Shown: one piece after another, positions 1 to 14,350 of the stretch
Layout: the number at the start of each line of letters is the position of its first letter
Position numbering within the stretch: position 1 is the stretch's first letter
From: Karalla daura
Lineage: Eukaryota > Chordata > Actinopteri > Chaetodontiformes > Leiognathidae
Assembly (NCBI GenBank): GCA_029224185.1
Contig: CM055193.1
Coordinates: forward strand, 17,770,669 to 17,834,668
DNA: 64,000 bases
Reading direction: 5' to 3'
Notes under the pieces: model-generated
What the model saw: only the letters and a program-made list of their open reading frames with translations
Told to the model about the DNA's origin: nothing
The model's database searches: none
Made by a program: the position numbers and the translations under genes

Positions 1-544
1 TTTAACTTTTTGACCTGTAGATAAAGTGGTCACTCAATAATACACAAACAATTGTTTGAGTTCAGCACTGGTTTATGACCTGTCCATTTCTTGTTTGGTC
101 TGGATCATCCATTGTTTCCACAGAAGGATTGTTATGATTATACACAGTTATCATAACAACTGTGAATAGGTAAACCAAGGCCGGATGTGTCTTATTCAGA
201 GTTTTAGTAGGTTTGTCTGCAGAGGGAGGTGTCCGAGTACGCCTCCCATTCATTTCAGTCACACTGGTAAATATTAATCAGGCTGTAATCGGGATGTGCC
301 ACATGCTTTGAGTAATCGTCACCTTCTGTTGTGGCAGCACAAACGGATCGATTATCCGACAGGTCTATAGTGTATTTAGTGCCTAATCACAAGCAGAGAC
401 AGACATTAATATTGCTTGTGTGTAGGATTTTACAGCTGGCGAAATGCTAGTAACAGAGATGGACCTTTACACTCTGCTGAGGACCTATCAGCTCCCCGTA
501 GAGGCCGTCATAAGGTGTGTCTGTGTGTTCTTGCGAAATACAGT

Positions 545-576
545 GGTGTGTGTGTGTGTGTGTGTATGTGTGTGTG
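545..576. repeat. (GT)n microsatellite
   Basis: A GT run with one A interruption. Confidence 0.93.
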
Positions 577-2567
577 GGCAGTGCTGTGGTTGTGCAGTGA
601 TGGGTGTAGCTCGGCCCTGTGCTTGACCATAAAAGACACGCCAGGTGAAAGAATGTTAATGGTGCTCATCATCAGAGAAAATGAGCCGCTGTGAGTATCA
701 GGGGTTGTGTTGTTTCCTCCCCTCATACCAGAATCACACACCCCTCACAATTCATTTCCATGCAGTTTTACCACACTGTGCCTTTAGTTAAAACAACAAA
801 AAAAACATAAGTGAGGTCTGTGGCAGGACCTTCCTGACAGGATACGGCACAGTCGCCCCGCACAAAGCTTTTTGTTTCACTGCTAATCTGCACTGCAACT
901 GAACCATTAAGTAATGAGAGACGACCCTCCCTCTCACTTTGCACAGACCTGTTGTGCTTCACTTTCTTTCACTCTGGAACAGCAGGTTCTGTGGGATTTG
1001 CTCAATCGTTGTGACAGTCAGCAAAACTGCTTTGAGTGAGTGCAGGAAAATGTTACAAGGTGGCAAAATAAGTTAAAATGTCCTATGTTAGAATGCAAGT
1101 TAACCTGCATCTGTTCAGAATCACTTTAAGGCAGGATTTCTAAAAGAAGCACGATGCAGAAAGAGGTAAACGTCAAAGGGTGGTGGACGTCTGAATATCT
1201 CATGAACATAGTGCACCAAGCTTATATATTTTAATTTTATTAAGTTTATATAGCCCATGTATTGCAGAATTTAAGTTCTCTATATTTTATGTCATTGCCA
1301 TCTTTTTAATTCATTTTTTAAATCAATTTTATTAAGTTGGTGTCTGTTAACTATTCCTATATTATATATTATTATTGTAGTTACTATTACAATTTGCTGT
1401 TTTTTATATAAACACTGTATTTTATTGAATTATGTATTTTAGCTTATTTTATTGATCTGGTTTTATCCAGTGTTTATCTGCTGTATAAATATCTCTGCAG
1501 TATCTATGCTCCCACATGTCAGGTCTTTAAATGTTTCATAGGGTTAGTGCATACATACAAGTGAAATATGTGCATAGATTATTCAATCAATGCTGGCATA
1601 GATGGCTCTTTTAATTACCTGTGTAAATAAGTTGTACTGCTTTTGCAATGCAAACTTATATTTATAGTTATATTTTTGTAATTATTTTCTTAAACTAGAA
1701 GTGAAAGTATTTAAATTTGCAACCAGTTGAAATATTTATTTGTTTATTATGTGGGTCTGCTGGGCTGGACTTATATTTTGGCCCTTCAATAAGAACGTTC
1801 AGGGCCTTGTAAAAATGGAGAAAAACACTTCTTTCAGGGGACTAAAGCAAGCAGCAGTTGCAACTTGAACTTTAACATGAACTCCATCTGTGCACAGGTA
1901 TAGCAGCAGCCCAAGCTGTAAATCCTTCTACAAGCCCAGAGTCATCCTCAACATTAAAACAGTCCCTGGCCTATTATTTCAGGCATGCTTATCATTCCAG
2001 TCCAAGCACTGGGTAGCACACGGACGTCTGCCTCTGTCTGCTATGTGATGACTCTGGTCTCATAAACTACATCTCAGGTAGGTAAACAAGGCAAGTGTTG
2101 GTCGATCTCACATGTAGCTCTGTGAACATGTTGGGTAGCAGTCAGTGCTCTGTTCCAGAAACCTAGTGCTGCTTCCAAACCAAGGCTGAGACACTTAATA
2201 ATCTACAGGCTCCTTGATTGTAGGGTTCAAGGTACTCAAATGAATGTAAATGATCCTGCTCTGTATAGGATCCAGCTAAGGCTACCCACCAGTTTCCTCC
2301 AAGATAAGATTGAGGCCAACGGCCAAGACGTGTTATGTCAGAGTGTTAAAATAGTACAGTGTTGTGACAATATTTGTGTTTCATTGTAGATACATCAGGA
2401 CCTTGGAGTGTCTGTGTAGAAGCCAAAACCATCAGTTTACAACATTCAGAGATGTGGGTGTGATGTGTTATGAGCAAGTGGGGGAAGTCGAGGGAGAGAT
2501 TAAAAAGTTCATCTCAGTGAGATATTGAGGTCTGTCAGTGAGGATGCTGAGCCTGGAATACACAACA

Positions 2568-2692
2568 AGGAATACACCCTAGACAGGTCGCCAGGCTATA
2601 ACATTAAATACTCACACATAGAGCCAGGTAAGAGTCTCCAGTCAACCTAAACATGGGACTGTGTGAGGAAGACCAGAGCACACCAAGCCTCA
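2568..2692 (-). mobile_element. Decayed L2/SINE-type retroelement fragment
   Basis: The reverse complement carries the family's CAGGTCGCC-type block (ACACCCTAGACAGGTCGCCA on plus) followed by AGAGTCTCCAGTCAACCTAA and GTGTGAGGAAGACCAGAG, in the order expected for a minus-strand copy. Confidence 0.6.
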
Positions 2693-3339
2693 CGGTGAAC
2701 GTTTCATCCAGTGATGTCAAAAGTTGGTAGCTGGAAATGAGAAGCTCGTTAACCTGTTTTTAAAAATGTTAATCGTACACTGTGACAGTGAACTACACCA
2801 CTGCTGTAAACTGAAGTATCTGCACGTGCAATTTGGACACCCACAACTTTTTTTGAACTTCTGACATGGGTCCAGAATGAGATGGATTTACTGGGTTTGA
2901 CAAATGAGCAGATCAACGCTGCAGAATGAGTGGATTCCAGTTCCTTTTCTGAAAGTGGTACTAACTCCTTCCTATTTATAACCCTCCCACAGCAGTTTGA
3001 ATAAATAAAATAAAGTATGGTTAAAAAAAATGAGGGAGAAGAGGAGGAGGAGGAGAAAAAAAAGACTCGTTCCATGGAAAAACCTGGTCCTACTCAGCTC
3101 AGTGGCCGTGTGCCCGGTTTACCAGTGCCCACAAAAACTCTGGTTCCTTTTTTGATTTTCTGTCTCCCTCTTTTCGTTCAGAGTGGCCACGTAGCGTGAG
3201 TCTGTGTGCTGCTGTACGTGTGAACCTTATACTCTTGTTTAGATTATCACATGTGCATTTCATCTACTGTATCTCCACGTCTAATTCACACATGCACACA
3301 TACACACACACCACATGCTCCTTATGTTGCTCTCTGCGT

Positions 3340-3550
3340 GCGTCCTAGCGAGATCCCACCGTCAGGGCTTCCTCCGCCCACCGCCCCTCGGCCACACCCG
3401 CGGTCACCACGGCAACGGGGGTTTACCACATGGCGGCGATGACTTTGCCAGACTGCGCAACGTGACGGCCATGGAAACGGTGCGAGTGTGGTCGCCATGG
3501 CAACCGAGACAAATGGAACTACACAGTGTGTAATCACGGGCCGCGTGGAG
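3340..3550. promoter_or_regulatory. CpG-rich element with paired RFX X-box motifs
   Basis: This patch stands out from AT-rich surroundings by its many CpGs. It contains two sequences that fit the RFX X-box consensus GTNRCC-N(0-3)-RGYAAC with no mismatch: GTCACCACGGCAAC at 3403-3416 and GTCGCCATGGCAAC at 3491-3504. A degenerate third (GACGGCCATGGAAAC) lies near 3463-3477. It may be an enhancer or an unannotated promoter. No gene start is evident. Confidence 0.45.
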
Positions 3551-5694
3551 TGCAGAGTGTGTGTGCGTGTGAGTGTGTGGAAACTGTGTCGCTGGAGATT
3601 TCAGGCCGCCTCATTTCCTGGCAGGCCAGTGGGAGAGTCGCACACAGACGTCGCCCTCATGTAAAACAGTCATTTTCATATACCGAGGCTCTGACTGTAG
3701 GCCCGGCACTGTTCAGTACTCCAGCCACCATGATAACCCAAACAGTCCCTGCAGGCTGACGAACAATGCAAAGACAAATAAACGTTGGCAGAGGCTTGAA
3801 ATGGTAAAAGGAAGTCTGTAAATTTCTTTTTTTTTTTTTTGCAGAGAACACTTTTTTCTTTTTCAATTTGCCAAGAACAGAAAATTGCGTGCGTCGAACC
3901 TGTTTCTAATCAGAGTTGCTTGCTGACAATAGTCTCCCTTGTTTTGGCGCGTGTCTGGTTTCAATTACTCAAATGTAATAAATAGATTTGTGGGGTAAGC
4001 AGGGCGATTTTTGTCAATTATTGACAACGTGGATGAATCATTTTTCTATTGTGTCATGTCAGACGATAGTCAAAAGCTACTTTGTAACTTCCCTGGGGCT
4101 GCGACATTTCAGGACAGAATGCTACTGTTTACGCTCTGATCTCCTGCTAAGAGCGGTCTGGATTTGTGGTTTGTGCATATGTTGGTGTCTTTTCATGTTT
4201 GACTGAAACCAGAAATGACTAAAATACACAAAGGAAGAGAGGGCAGAGTGTTATGCAACTGAGCAAAAGGCTGACTAATGCTCTGTACAGTACTCATTTT
4301 TCATCATGAACTCATTTTCCACAGGAGTATTTTTTTCTGATGCAGGAAGTTTTGAGACCAGTGCATTTTGTATCTCTTGTCCTCAACACTTAGATATGTG
4401 GTATATCCTGGAGCTCAAGTCCTTTATTAATCGAATTTAAAACCGATGACATGAATTCACCGTATTGTAATAAACTGCATGTGGGTAAGAGATATCACCA
4501 GATTTGTTTCGCTCTCGCTCGTTGAATTTAATTAATGTCAATGAGGCTTTATTGGCAAAAAAAATTCAATTTTGAATACAAAAAAAATAACAGCTGAGCA
4601 TGGACTAACCAAGTTTGTACAAGCACAAAAATAAACATGTCATCATCTTCTGCAAAGGATGTTAGAAATCTGTGCTGCTTTTGCCAGCACATGGTCTCAT
4701 CAAAAATACACTGTGCAGTATAATTTGACCTTTTAAAAATTAAAAGGCCCAATTAAAAATAATTATCTAATTCGAATAAAACTTCTTTTCATCCAAACTG
4801 TGGAAACGAAGAGTATCTGTTCTCACACCTCAATCATCGAGTTACGGCCCCCTGGGCACAAAGGTTCGCTTGGCCCCTCGACAACTTGGTTTGTTTGCCA
4901 GGATTTGTTTCTCCCTTAAATAAATCAGACACCTTTTGTGTGCATATCGTATATTCTCTCTTTGCTGGTGCATTGTTGTTCATTACAATTCAAATGCTGA
5001 GCAACCAGCAAAACCTCACATGCATCTCCAAAAGCTGAGCTGTCGCCTCTTACCCCTATGCTCCCTTACTTTCCTCATACCTTGACCCGCTTTGTCCTAT
5101 ATTAACCTTTAAATTCCTTGCTCTTTATTCATCTGATTCCTTTCCAGTGTTCTCCCATACCTGCCTTCCTGAATCTGAGCTTCCCCCACTCCTATTCTTT
5201 ATCTTGGCCTCTTCCTTCCCTTAATTTAACCCTTCTCCTGCCCCCACCCTTACATCCATTCTCAAACCCCCGCCTCCACCCTACCTTTCCTGCCTTCTCA
5301 AAGCTTTACATCCCCCTCTACTGCAGCGACCGTATGACTTCCTTTTGAGCACTTATCGTTTCACTAGCACTTCCTCTTATCAAAATGACGGAGAAGGTCG
5401 ATTGCCAGGACAACAAAAACACATACACCATCACTGGGGCCAGCAACAGAGCAGTATATTGTAGATCTTGATTGTTTTAAGGAAGTATTTATTTTAAACA
5501 AAACCACAATGTTTTCACACTGAACCAAGCAGTTTCGGACTAATCCCAACCACACTGCAAAGCTTTATTTTGAAAGTCTGCCTGGATTTATCGTCGCTAA
5601 AGTGAGGCTTGAGTAGGTGTAGGTAGTGGTGTGGTTTAGTTGCAGAAGTAGTTTTCTGTTATTTACATAAATTAAACAAACCAAAGAGTAACGC

Positions 5695-5930
5695 AGAGGG
5701 CCAGTGGTAAGCACTGGTGCTAGCTTGCATTCTGGTACCCTGGAGTTTGTATGTTCTCCCCTTATCTGCATATTTTCTCTGGGTGCCCCGGTTTTCCCCC
5801 CACAGTCCAAAAATATGCATGTTAGATCGACTTGAAACTCTAACTTAACCCTAAGTTTGACTGTGAGTGAATGATATGTGTGTGTCCTGTAATGGACTAG
5901 AGACCTCTCCATGGTTTATTCCCTGCTTTC
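5695..5930 (+). mobile_element. Decayed L2/SINE-type retroelement copy
   Basis: The sequence follows the widespread fish L2-tail/SINE pattern. A degenerate head (GTGGTAAGCACTGGTGC) comes first, then GGAGTTTGTATGTTCTCCCC, a CCACAGTCCAAAAATATGCATG block, and a CCTGTAATGGACTAGAGACC block. Order and spacing match the family as I know it, with many substitutions. Confidence 0.65.
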
Positions 5931-7454
5931 ACCAGTCCAAAGCCATGCTTTGTTGCGTTGGACCAAAACAGCTTGACATTTATTATTCTTAGCATGGTGA
6001 AGGCCAGATCCCTCTTAAGTGCTGCAGAGTGGCTTATCCAAGTATCTGGAAGTACATCCACAGTGTTGACTGCAAAATACAGTGAGTACAGAGTGTAAAC
6101 CCAGTAACCCTTACACTCAGCCAATGCCTTAAGCTGGCTTGGCTTAGTTAGTGTAGCAGGTACTGGTAATGCTAGACACGCTTTAGTATCATTTAGAGCA
6201 TCTTTCTGATGGACCATTCGTGAGCGTACAATCGGACGTTTGATCAAAGAGTGTAATTGGGTTGCTGGATTGACCGAGGGATAGATAAGGAATCCCTTTC
6301 TTGCGCCGTTTCTTGTTCGCTCTGCATGGTTGTAAATCCAATATACAGTGTGTCATAATTAAGTTGGCCCAATAAGCGCATCTCTCTGAAGACTCATAAA
6401 CTGAGATGCGACCACCCCAATGGAGCCCCAGAACAATACCCACAGTGTGTTTCAAATGCCAATGGTTTACACCCACATGGCTCAAGGGTGCCTAGGAAAA
6501 GTGCATGGAAAAGTAGAGTAACAGGATAAACAGTGGAGTCGAGCATGGAAAAGAGCATTTTGGCTCACAGCGGGAATATTCAGAGGTGGACTTCAGGGGA
6601 ACTCGCAGGGAGAAGTGACGCTTACGTCAAACAGTGGTATTCAACGGACTGATAAAATTTCAAGTTGAGCTCATCCACATGTCACAGTTGGATGACATAA
6701 TGTTCTGGAGGTTTGGAAGGGAGGAGAAGATGCATAGGGCAACAGGCATATATCATGTTGTGTTATGGGTATTGTGCTTCTGTCTCCCACTTCTGCAACT
6801 GCATGAGCGTGTGTTTAATTATGTGCTTGAGCATCTGAAATTACACACATCAGCTTAATCTTTGGGAGGCACAAACGCAAGCACTGCAGCTGTTTGCTGC
6901 TGTTTCTCTGGGGATTTCTTCGGCTCCTGCTTGGGGCTAGCAACTTTCTTAGTACAATAGGAACCATGAGTGCTGTAAGTGCATAGTGTGGGCCAAAAAG
7001 TGCATAAAAGTTGTGTTTGCTAAAGCCCAGAGTGCTGGTGTGAACACAATATAACAGAAAAAGAGATGGACGTCAGAGAGAAGACTTCAAAATTCAGTTG
7101 CTGGTTAATCCGTATGTGGAGGACACTACTGTATGCATGATTTTGATATGATTTCTGCCACTATATCTTCTACATAATAAGCAATGCAGTGAAAACTATA
7201 CTATAACTATGTGCCATAGCAAGTCTCTCTGAAATATGCAGTGTCATCTATATGCCTTCATTCAAATTAGGAAAATGCGATTTACACACAAGGCAACTAT
7301 CTGCAGCCAAACACAACAATATCTGTACTTATTTGGCTGCCCATGGGTTTCGTTGTCTTTCGAGCCGCCCTTGTTGCCCCATCGTGTCACCCAAAGGTTT
7401 CAGGTTCGGGGCCGAAGTGCCCCGGACCAAGGTGACCCAACCCAGTTGCAGCTG

Positions 7455-7535
7455 CAGCTCCTGAATTTCCTGATGGGAACCTCCCCGAGGGATGAATAAT
7501 GTATCCGTTCTATTCTACGTACGGACGAGGTGTGG
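7455..7535 (+). mobile_element. Possible LINE 3' tail fragment
   Basis: TGAATTTCCTGATGGGAACC followed by CTCCCCGAGGGATGAATAAT and GTATCCGTTCTATTCTA resembles the 3' end of a common fish LINE, where a GGGATGAATAAAGTAT block precedes short repeats. The flanks were not resolved. Confidence 0.4.
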
Positions 7536-10500
7536 CAGAGGCGATTCTATCGGGTTCAAAAGAGGCATTAGTTTCTGTGATATTATGTATACCTCCACCT
7601 TTATAACTGAGGCCGACATGAACAACACTGATATGGTACTTTGTGTCTCTTGTAAAAGCGATGCCGATCTCAGTGGGACTTTCCAAATAAGTTAAGGACT
7701 AACACTATTTGCACTATTTGATCTGACCGGCACCAGTGACCTTAATCAAATGTTCAACCGAGGTTTATTAGTTTACGGTGCGCTGCAGCTTTTTCCAGGG
7801 GGAAACTGTGTGTTTTGGTCACTGTCTGCTGCGAATGAAATGGATGAGCAGGTACAGTACGTCGCTATGGAGATACAATCTTTGGACGCTCAAACATAAG
7901 GACTGACGTACCTCCACATTAGCTTCACTTCCCCTGTGTAATTGAGGAATCTCAACTTCTCGCTCGCATCGCTCCACATAGCTGTCATGGGCGTACACAT
8001 TTGCTCAGTGTCTGACTACATTTTATTGCTTTTAAAAGTCTCAGGAGATACTATAGCTGTGTCCCTTCTATTCCTAAGAAGTGAAAATAGCTCAATGACC
8101 TAGATTAAAAAAAAAAGTTTTCCGGTAAAATAGAATTACATTACGCAGTCAAGATACTATTACATAATATAGTTAGAGGTCAAATAAATCTATCCCTCTT
8201 GTGAACTGGTAATAAAGTTAAAATCTTTTTTCTTTTTTACCTTGGTACAACAATAAAGCATTCAGCAAGAGCAAGTCGTAAGAGACAAAGATGCGGCACT
8301 CAGAGGCAGGTATTTTTGTGAAACTTTATACTGCAGCCAGACTTCAGCCTGCAAACAGCAGATTAGCACAATAGTAGCCCATGTCCCGCTGCACTTCCAC
8401 AGCCTGTTTTCTACTTATTTATTCATCACTGTATGATCATGGAGGAGGTCGATGGAACACAGATGAGCTGTAGGAGTGAATGAATGTTTGCATTCATACA
8501 AAAACACGTCAACCCCATTTTCTATAGAAACCACTGTGCATCACTATATGGCCTCTGCTTGCTTTGGCCTCTGCACATAACAGGGTGTGGCCTCGTTCAA
8601 GCAAACACAGAAGGATAGCATACAAAGCATGATTGCAGTGTTTAAATTGGGCCTACTGTCTGCTGCTGAGTGAGGCCTTCTTCACGTTGGTGTAATGCAG
8701 GATAATTTGACACAACTGTGGGCATTTAAGGTGGGTGGCATAAGCAACAACAGAGTTCCCTAAGAACCTGAACCATGTCTTATCTTCTGCACTTTGTATC
8801 ATGTGTTTTATGGTTGAGAGAGAGGAGACACTATGTTGAAAGGACTTCAGACCATATTTGTAGATCCGCTGCCCCGTGTCTTAAGTATGTCATTTGGAAG
8901 TCTTGAATGAATATGCAGATGTACTACTTTTAAGCATTCACAGATGCAATTGCAGTTACAGTTGCAGTGTCCATTGAGTCAGTGGCGCTCTCAAGTCTGG
9001 ACACAAATATCAACACGAGGGTATTAGGCCTCATAAAATGCCCACTAGCATAATGTTTATCAATGAGCAGATTATTTCATAACGGTTGACTCTCTACAAG
9101 CAACCCTGGATTTATGAGTGGATTTACATTGCAGTATTTTTCTATGAAAGAAAAGTCTCGTTGTCACAGTGTAGCATTGGTGCCACGCTGGAAGCCTCCC
9201 AGCTCAGTCAGCCTAGTGTCGAATGGGAAGGCCAGAACGCCCCATCATCTTGGCCCTCACAGTTCAGCAGGACGTGTGGGTGTGGGTGAAGAAAACATTG
9301 GCTTTGGTTTTGGTATGTTGTGATTTATCTGCTGGTTTCGTGGCCTATTTTAATTTTCATGCAAGTGAATTTATAGCAGACATCTCATGTGTGTCTGGTT
9401 GAGAAGAGATATAGGCTAGTAACTCTTTACAAATAAGAGAACTGAACTGAGGTAATAATTAAGAGTAAAACATACTCGCTTTTCATGCTTTTTCACTGAA
9501 AACATTTGCAAAAACAGAACAACGACTAATTGTGTGCTAAATATGCCTCTGGTTAAAGATGTGGGTGGTCTTTGTTTTAGTTCAATAAAAGAAGAGAGTT
9601 CATGACTATTATTATGAACGTGATTATGATTTGTGTTGGTACTGTTGTTACAGCTAAAACTGTGACAACTGACTTTTGTTTTAAAGGCTTGTGAGATGTA
9701 CCGCAGTTGAACTGGTTGTGCTCGGGTGGATATGATGGAAGTTTATCTTCTCTCTTCCTGGACACCTTCAAATGTAATGTGTCTTGTTTTTCACTTCAGA
9801 TTTGCATCCCCTTGACAGACATTGAGATTAAAGAAGCAGTAATATACAATTATATATAACATGGAGTGTGATCAGTAATGCAGTTCTGGAGAGAAATTTA
9901 TGCTGCAAAATGGAACCATTAATTCTACTTAAAGTACAGATAAGTGAAAAAATGACTAAATTAGAGTAGCAAAGTACTTTGCTATATTCCACGACTGATA
10001 AGATGGATAAACTATGGTAATATCCTCACTTAATTTTCTCTGATTCTTTTGGCAAACATTGCCTAGTCTGGTCAGCAGGCATTTCACAGATTAGATTAGA
10101 ATATTAAAATGCACCATTGTATTATCTGCCAATGATCAGATGTCTTGTGTAAAGTGTTTTTGTGTTTCTGATAGCCATGAAATGCACGTCTGTGGTTCAT
10201 GAGTCCATCGAAGTTTGTGAAGTGTTTAGAGATCAGCAAAGTGAATGTGCACATTTGCCCACATTTGCATATCCTGTAGACTTCAATGGAGCTGGCACAA
10301 CAATCCAACACCAGTGACAATATTTGAGCATCGGTAGTATGACACAATGATCCCTCCCACTTTAGGAGCTTCCTCTCTTTTTATTGGCTAGTGAGACTTC
10401 ACTGGTTGCTCAGCAGTAGTATGGTGGTGTCAAGGCTCCAAACAAGAGCTAACATGTTGTCAGTGTGTGTATGCATGTTTTGTTTGTTTTGGTTTTTTTT

Positions 10501-13500
10501 TACCTTGAACAGAAGCAGACTGCTTAAGGTCAAATAGCTGATGTACTACCCTAGAAGAATGTGCAAGATATTGAACCATGCAATGCAGAGGAGTGTGGAA
10601 AACACAAACTGATAAGATGTCTTAATGTAATGATATGAAAATGGTTTGCATGTGTGCGTGCGTGTTTGTGTGCAGTCGCCTAAAACTACAAACTACAAAG
10701 GCCAAGTTTTGCAAGGTTGCAGATGCACGCTTTCTTGCCACTCCTCCTCACTGAGTGAGAGGATAACACAGTTATGAGAAAAATGCCAAAAAGCTAAAGG
10801 AGGCTCCCGGTCTGTTCACCATAAAAGCACAAAGCTCCACTTTGAAAGTGCAACTGAGAGGATCACAAGAGAGGAAGAATCTTTTCGGACATGTGGTCAA
10901 CAGTCAGCACCAGATGAGTCAAGTCCAAACTGTTGCTGTAACATGACTTTGAGGATGGTCGTGTTTGTTGACTGCAGCATGCAGAATTTACCATCGTTGT
11001 GTGGGGGATACTAACGGGCTATCTATGGGGAAAGCTGGAAAAACTAGAACGGCGCCATGACTTTGAATTCCCCGTGGTTATTTCCAACGGGATGATTGAA
11101 TTTCACCTTGTGATACATAATATATGTCATCTGGTGGAACAAAGGAGATCAGAGAATTAACATAATCAGAGGGGTAAAGTGTAATCTGACTGCCATTGTG
11201 CTTGTGCCAAGGTGTGTCATTTTGGCACCTGGACAGTAAGATAACCTGTGCTCTGTGTACTGGATGGTGATCATGTTGTATAAACTGGCCAGTATTTAAC
11301 AACTTCTGACTCCTGTTTGGTCCACTGGTTTACTGTTCAAACATCACAATTCTGCCAGTGTTCAGAAAACTGCACTATTTTCCCAAGGAAAACAACCCTG
11401 GATATTGGCATCTCTACCACTGCCCACATCCCCAGAAATTCGACTTGAGACGAAAGTTACACAATTAGCTTTTAACACCTTCCAAAGTAAGCAAAATTCT
11501 ACTTTGGCTCGATGAGAGGAGAACAATAAAAAAGAAACACAATGGTGTAGCCAAACTGCAGGAACTCACGAAAGGGAAATAAATACGATGTGACTCATTC
11601 CCTCATGGCTTCTCTTTGGCGAGGGGAAAAAAAAAAAGTGATACCAAAAAAAAAAATCAGAACATCTCCAAATCTAAGCCTCAAATCAGGATCCCTGCTT
11701 TCCTGCCCAGACCACGGATGACTCATAAAGGAGCTATTATGTGTGGGATGGATTATGTTCTGTGCCTGCTCTCTGCAGACTTTGCAGACTTTGGGGCTGA
11801 ACTCTGAAGCTTTATAAAAACCATGAATGTGGGACCAAAAGTTAAATAACGTTGAGCAACTGAATGTCACTGTCGAGATGAAACGATCCCGGTTTCCCAA
11901 AAACTGAAAAAACAAAATCAAATGCTCAAATTAATCGAGTTTACGGTCGTTTCCACTTGCTCCTTAAGCTCTCTGTCTGTGCGGTAGCTGAGAGCAGTGG
12001 GCAGTCCAGAGTGTCTCCAAAGAGTCTTTGTCCAGCAACTGGTTTACTGCAGAGAGGAAAACTTGTTGACCGCAGGGCCTGCGTTAAAAAGCAGGTATGA
12101 TGGAAGAGGATTGGAATGCATCAAAATGGGCAAACGGAGCAAAGGAAGACAAGGAACAGGAGTGGAGGTCATTAGGGATGGAGGGGAGTGACTGTGGAAA
12201 GTGAAGGATCCAGATAAGGAAAGAAAAGAGGCGTGGGGGTGGGGGGTTTCTCTTTAGATTTGTCAAATGAAGTTTTAGCCTCTGGAAAGTTTTGTGGAAA
12301 AAAACTACCTTTCCTCTCTCAGGTGTATTTCTTGCACATTTATGCACTTTGCTGAATATTTTTAACACAAGGTTAGTTGTTAGTCAAACAGACCTTTTTG
12401 ACTGTATCTCTATCCATATGCATTAGTGTTAAACCAATGCTTAACTAATTTGTAAAGAATAAGTGTATTTCCTACTATGTTACTTTAAAAACATCAAGTT
12501 TTTGCATGCAGAGCACTTGAGTTAGAGACAATAGAGGGTGCTGCAGAGCACACACACACACATGCACACACAGTGAAAGAGAGAGAGCTCTTACAACTTC
12601 ACAAACTGTCTCTCAGGGAAACTGTGGAGTCGGGAATACAAGCAAGGATTATGGGTTCAGCAGTGGGAGTGGAATGAAGTGAAAGTGTAATAAAAAAAGA
12701 GCGAGAGCTGGAGCCAAACAAGAGCTCTAGTCTAGAGGCAGAGTCAGATTTATGGGTTTCAGGGAAGAATGCGAGGTGTCCAATTCCTCACTGGTCCTCT
12801 GTCCACAACCCATAATTCTGCTTGGAAGCTGTCTGAAAAAGAGGCACGTCACCTCTAGCAGGATTGGTTGATCCTGTAGGATCCTTCAATCTTTGGGGTC
12901 TTGGCTTTGGTGACTTGAAATAAATGAAACCTCTTCCAGAGAGTGTTTTCTGTTGGAGGGAATGTGCATGTGCGTGAAAGGAATATGTATGAAAGTGTTT
13001 GCTAGTAAAACTGTGCTGCCGGACAACACTCACATCCATGTTGATACATGGCAAAACCACAAATATTTAACTGAACTTATCCTTGGCTTTCATGATAAAG
13101 AAAATAGCCTGTTCTACTTCCCTTACTACTTTTGCAGTCTTATCACTTATTACGTAACAGCATAATTCCCAGTGAACTGCCACACCGGGTTCAATAATTC
13201 AGTCAGACGTTTGGACTGAATTATGAGAGGCCAAACTCATAGGGAGACGACCCATCAGGGAGTGGTCTGTGTGTGTGTGTGGGGGGAGGGGGAATATGGG
13301 AAGTGTGTGTGTGTGAGCACATTATGGGAAGGGGCGGGCGGGCGTGTGGTGGGGCAACCTGCTGCGCTGGACTTTGGTTACCTAATCTGTTTGTTATCAC
13401 ACGCAAATAATCTTTGATGTCTGTGTCTTTCCTGTAGCTCCTGTTTCCATTCCAGTTGGCATGCGTGAACACGTGCTCTCAAACACTCTCGCTAACATAT

Positions 13501-14320
13501 TAAGGTGAGTGCAAACAGCCAACTAAACCAGCACATATCAGTTTTGATCACCCATCACATCTAGTCACACGGGTTGTATTAACAGACACACATACACGTG
13601 ATGAGCCTGAAGCAATAGATGTGATAGATGTGAATTTGGTCAACACTGGATAAGCAACAGTACAATATGTTTGTGCGTGCATGTCCCAGATAAAAGATTA
13701 ACATCAAGGATAGTTTTCCCATTGAGGCTCGGATATAAGATCTGTTGCCAGAGATGAGAGACAAGAAAGTGGTGTGCTTGCTTCATTTGTGAAGCTCCGA
13801 TGTGTTTATATCAGCCTGATTTGCTCTCCGGAGTGAAGGAAGGGCAGCTGAGCTTTGTTTGGGTCTCTTTAGAGTCAACACGACCACATGCAGTCAGTTT
13901 GAGGGCTAACACGCAGCGCAGATGATTCATTTGACAGGGGCCGAGAAGCTGTTTCATTGTGTAACAGAATTATGTAACCCTGAGACGAGCCGGTCTGCCT
14001 TTAATATCCCGAGAAAAAGCCCTTCGCCATGGAAGAGACTTCTGCATCCACATACTGTAGCAATGTCAATTTGCCTCCAGTCCAGTTTGCATTTATTTAA
14101 TCCTATGTCATTTACATACTGAGCGACCTTTTTATAACAGCGAGTATTGTCTGGTGTAGTGGTGATGAATGGCTTATGGATGGATGGAGGCCGTGTGTTG
14201 TGTTTGCTGTGTGGACGGTGTGACAGTTCCCCGTTGTTGTTGTGACTGTAAACTGTCCCATGACTGCAGCAGATACCTCAACACCTTTTGTCACCTCGTC
14301 ACTGACACCGTCATTAACTA

Positions 14321-14350
14321 ACGCCCACCAGGTACAGACCTGGTGGGCGT
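14321..14350. repeat. Perfect 13-bp inverted repeat with 4-nt loop
   Basis: ACGCCCACCAGGT at 14321-14333 and its exact complement at 14338-14350 flank ACAG. It could form a strong GC-rich hairpin in either strand. Confidence 0.9.

Larger units (their letters stand above)
1..12500. other. Gene-poor flank, no supported gene
   Basis: The open frames here are short, lack recognisable domains and are not bounded by convincing splice sites. Contents I can support are a GT repeat near 545-576, decayed L2/SINE copies near 2.6 and 5.7-5.9 kb, a LINE-like 3' tail near 7.5 kb, an AT-rich stretch at 1.2-1.75 kb, and a CpG-rich patch at 3.34-3.55 kb. Confidence 0.55.
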
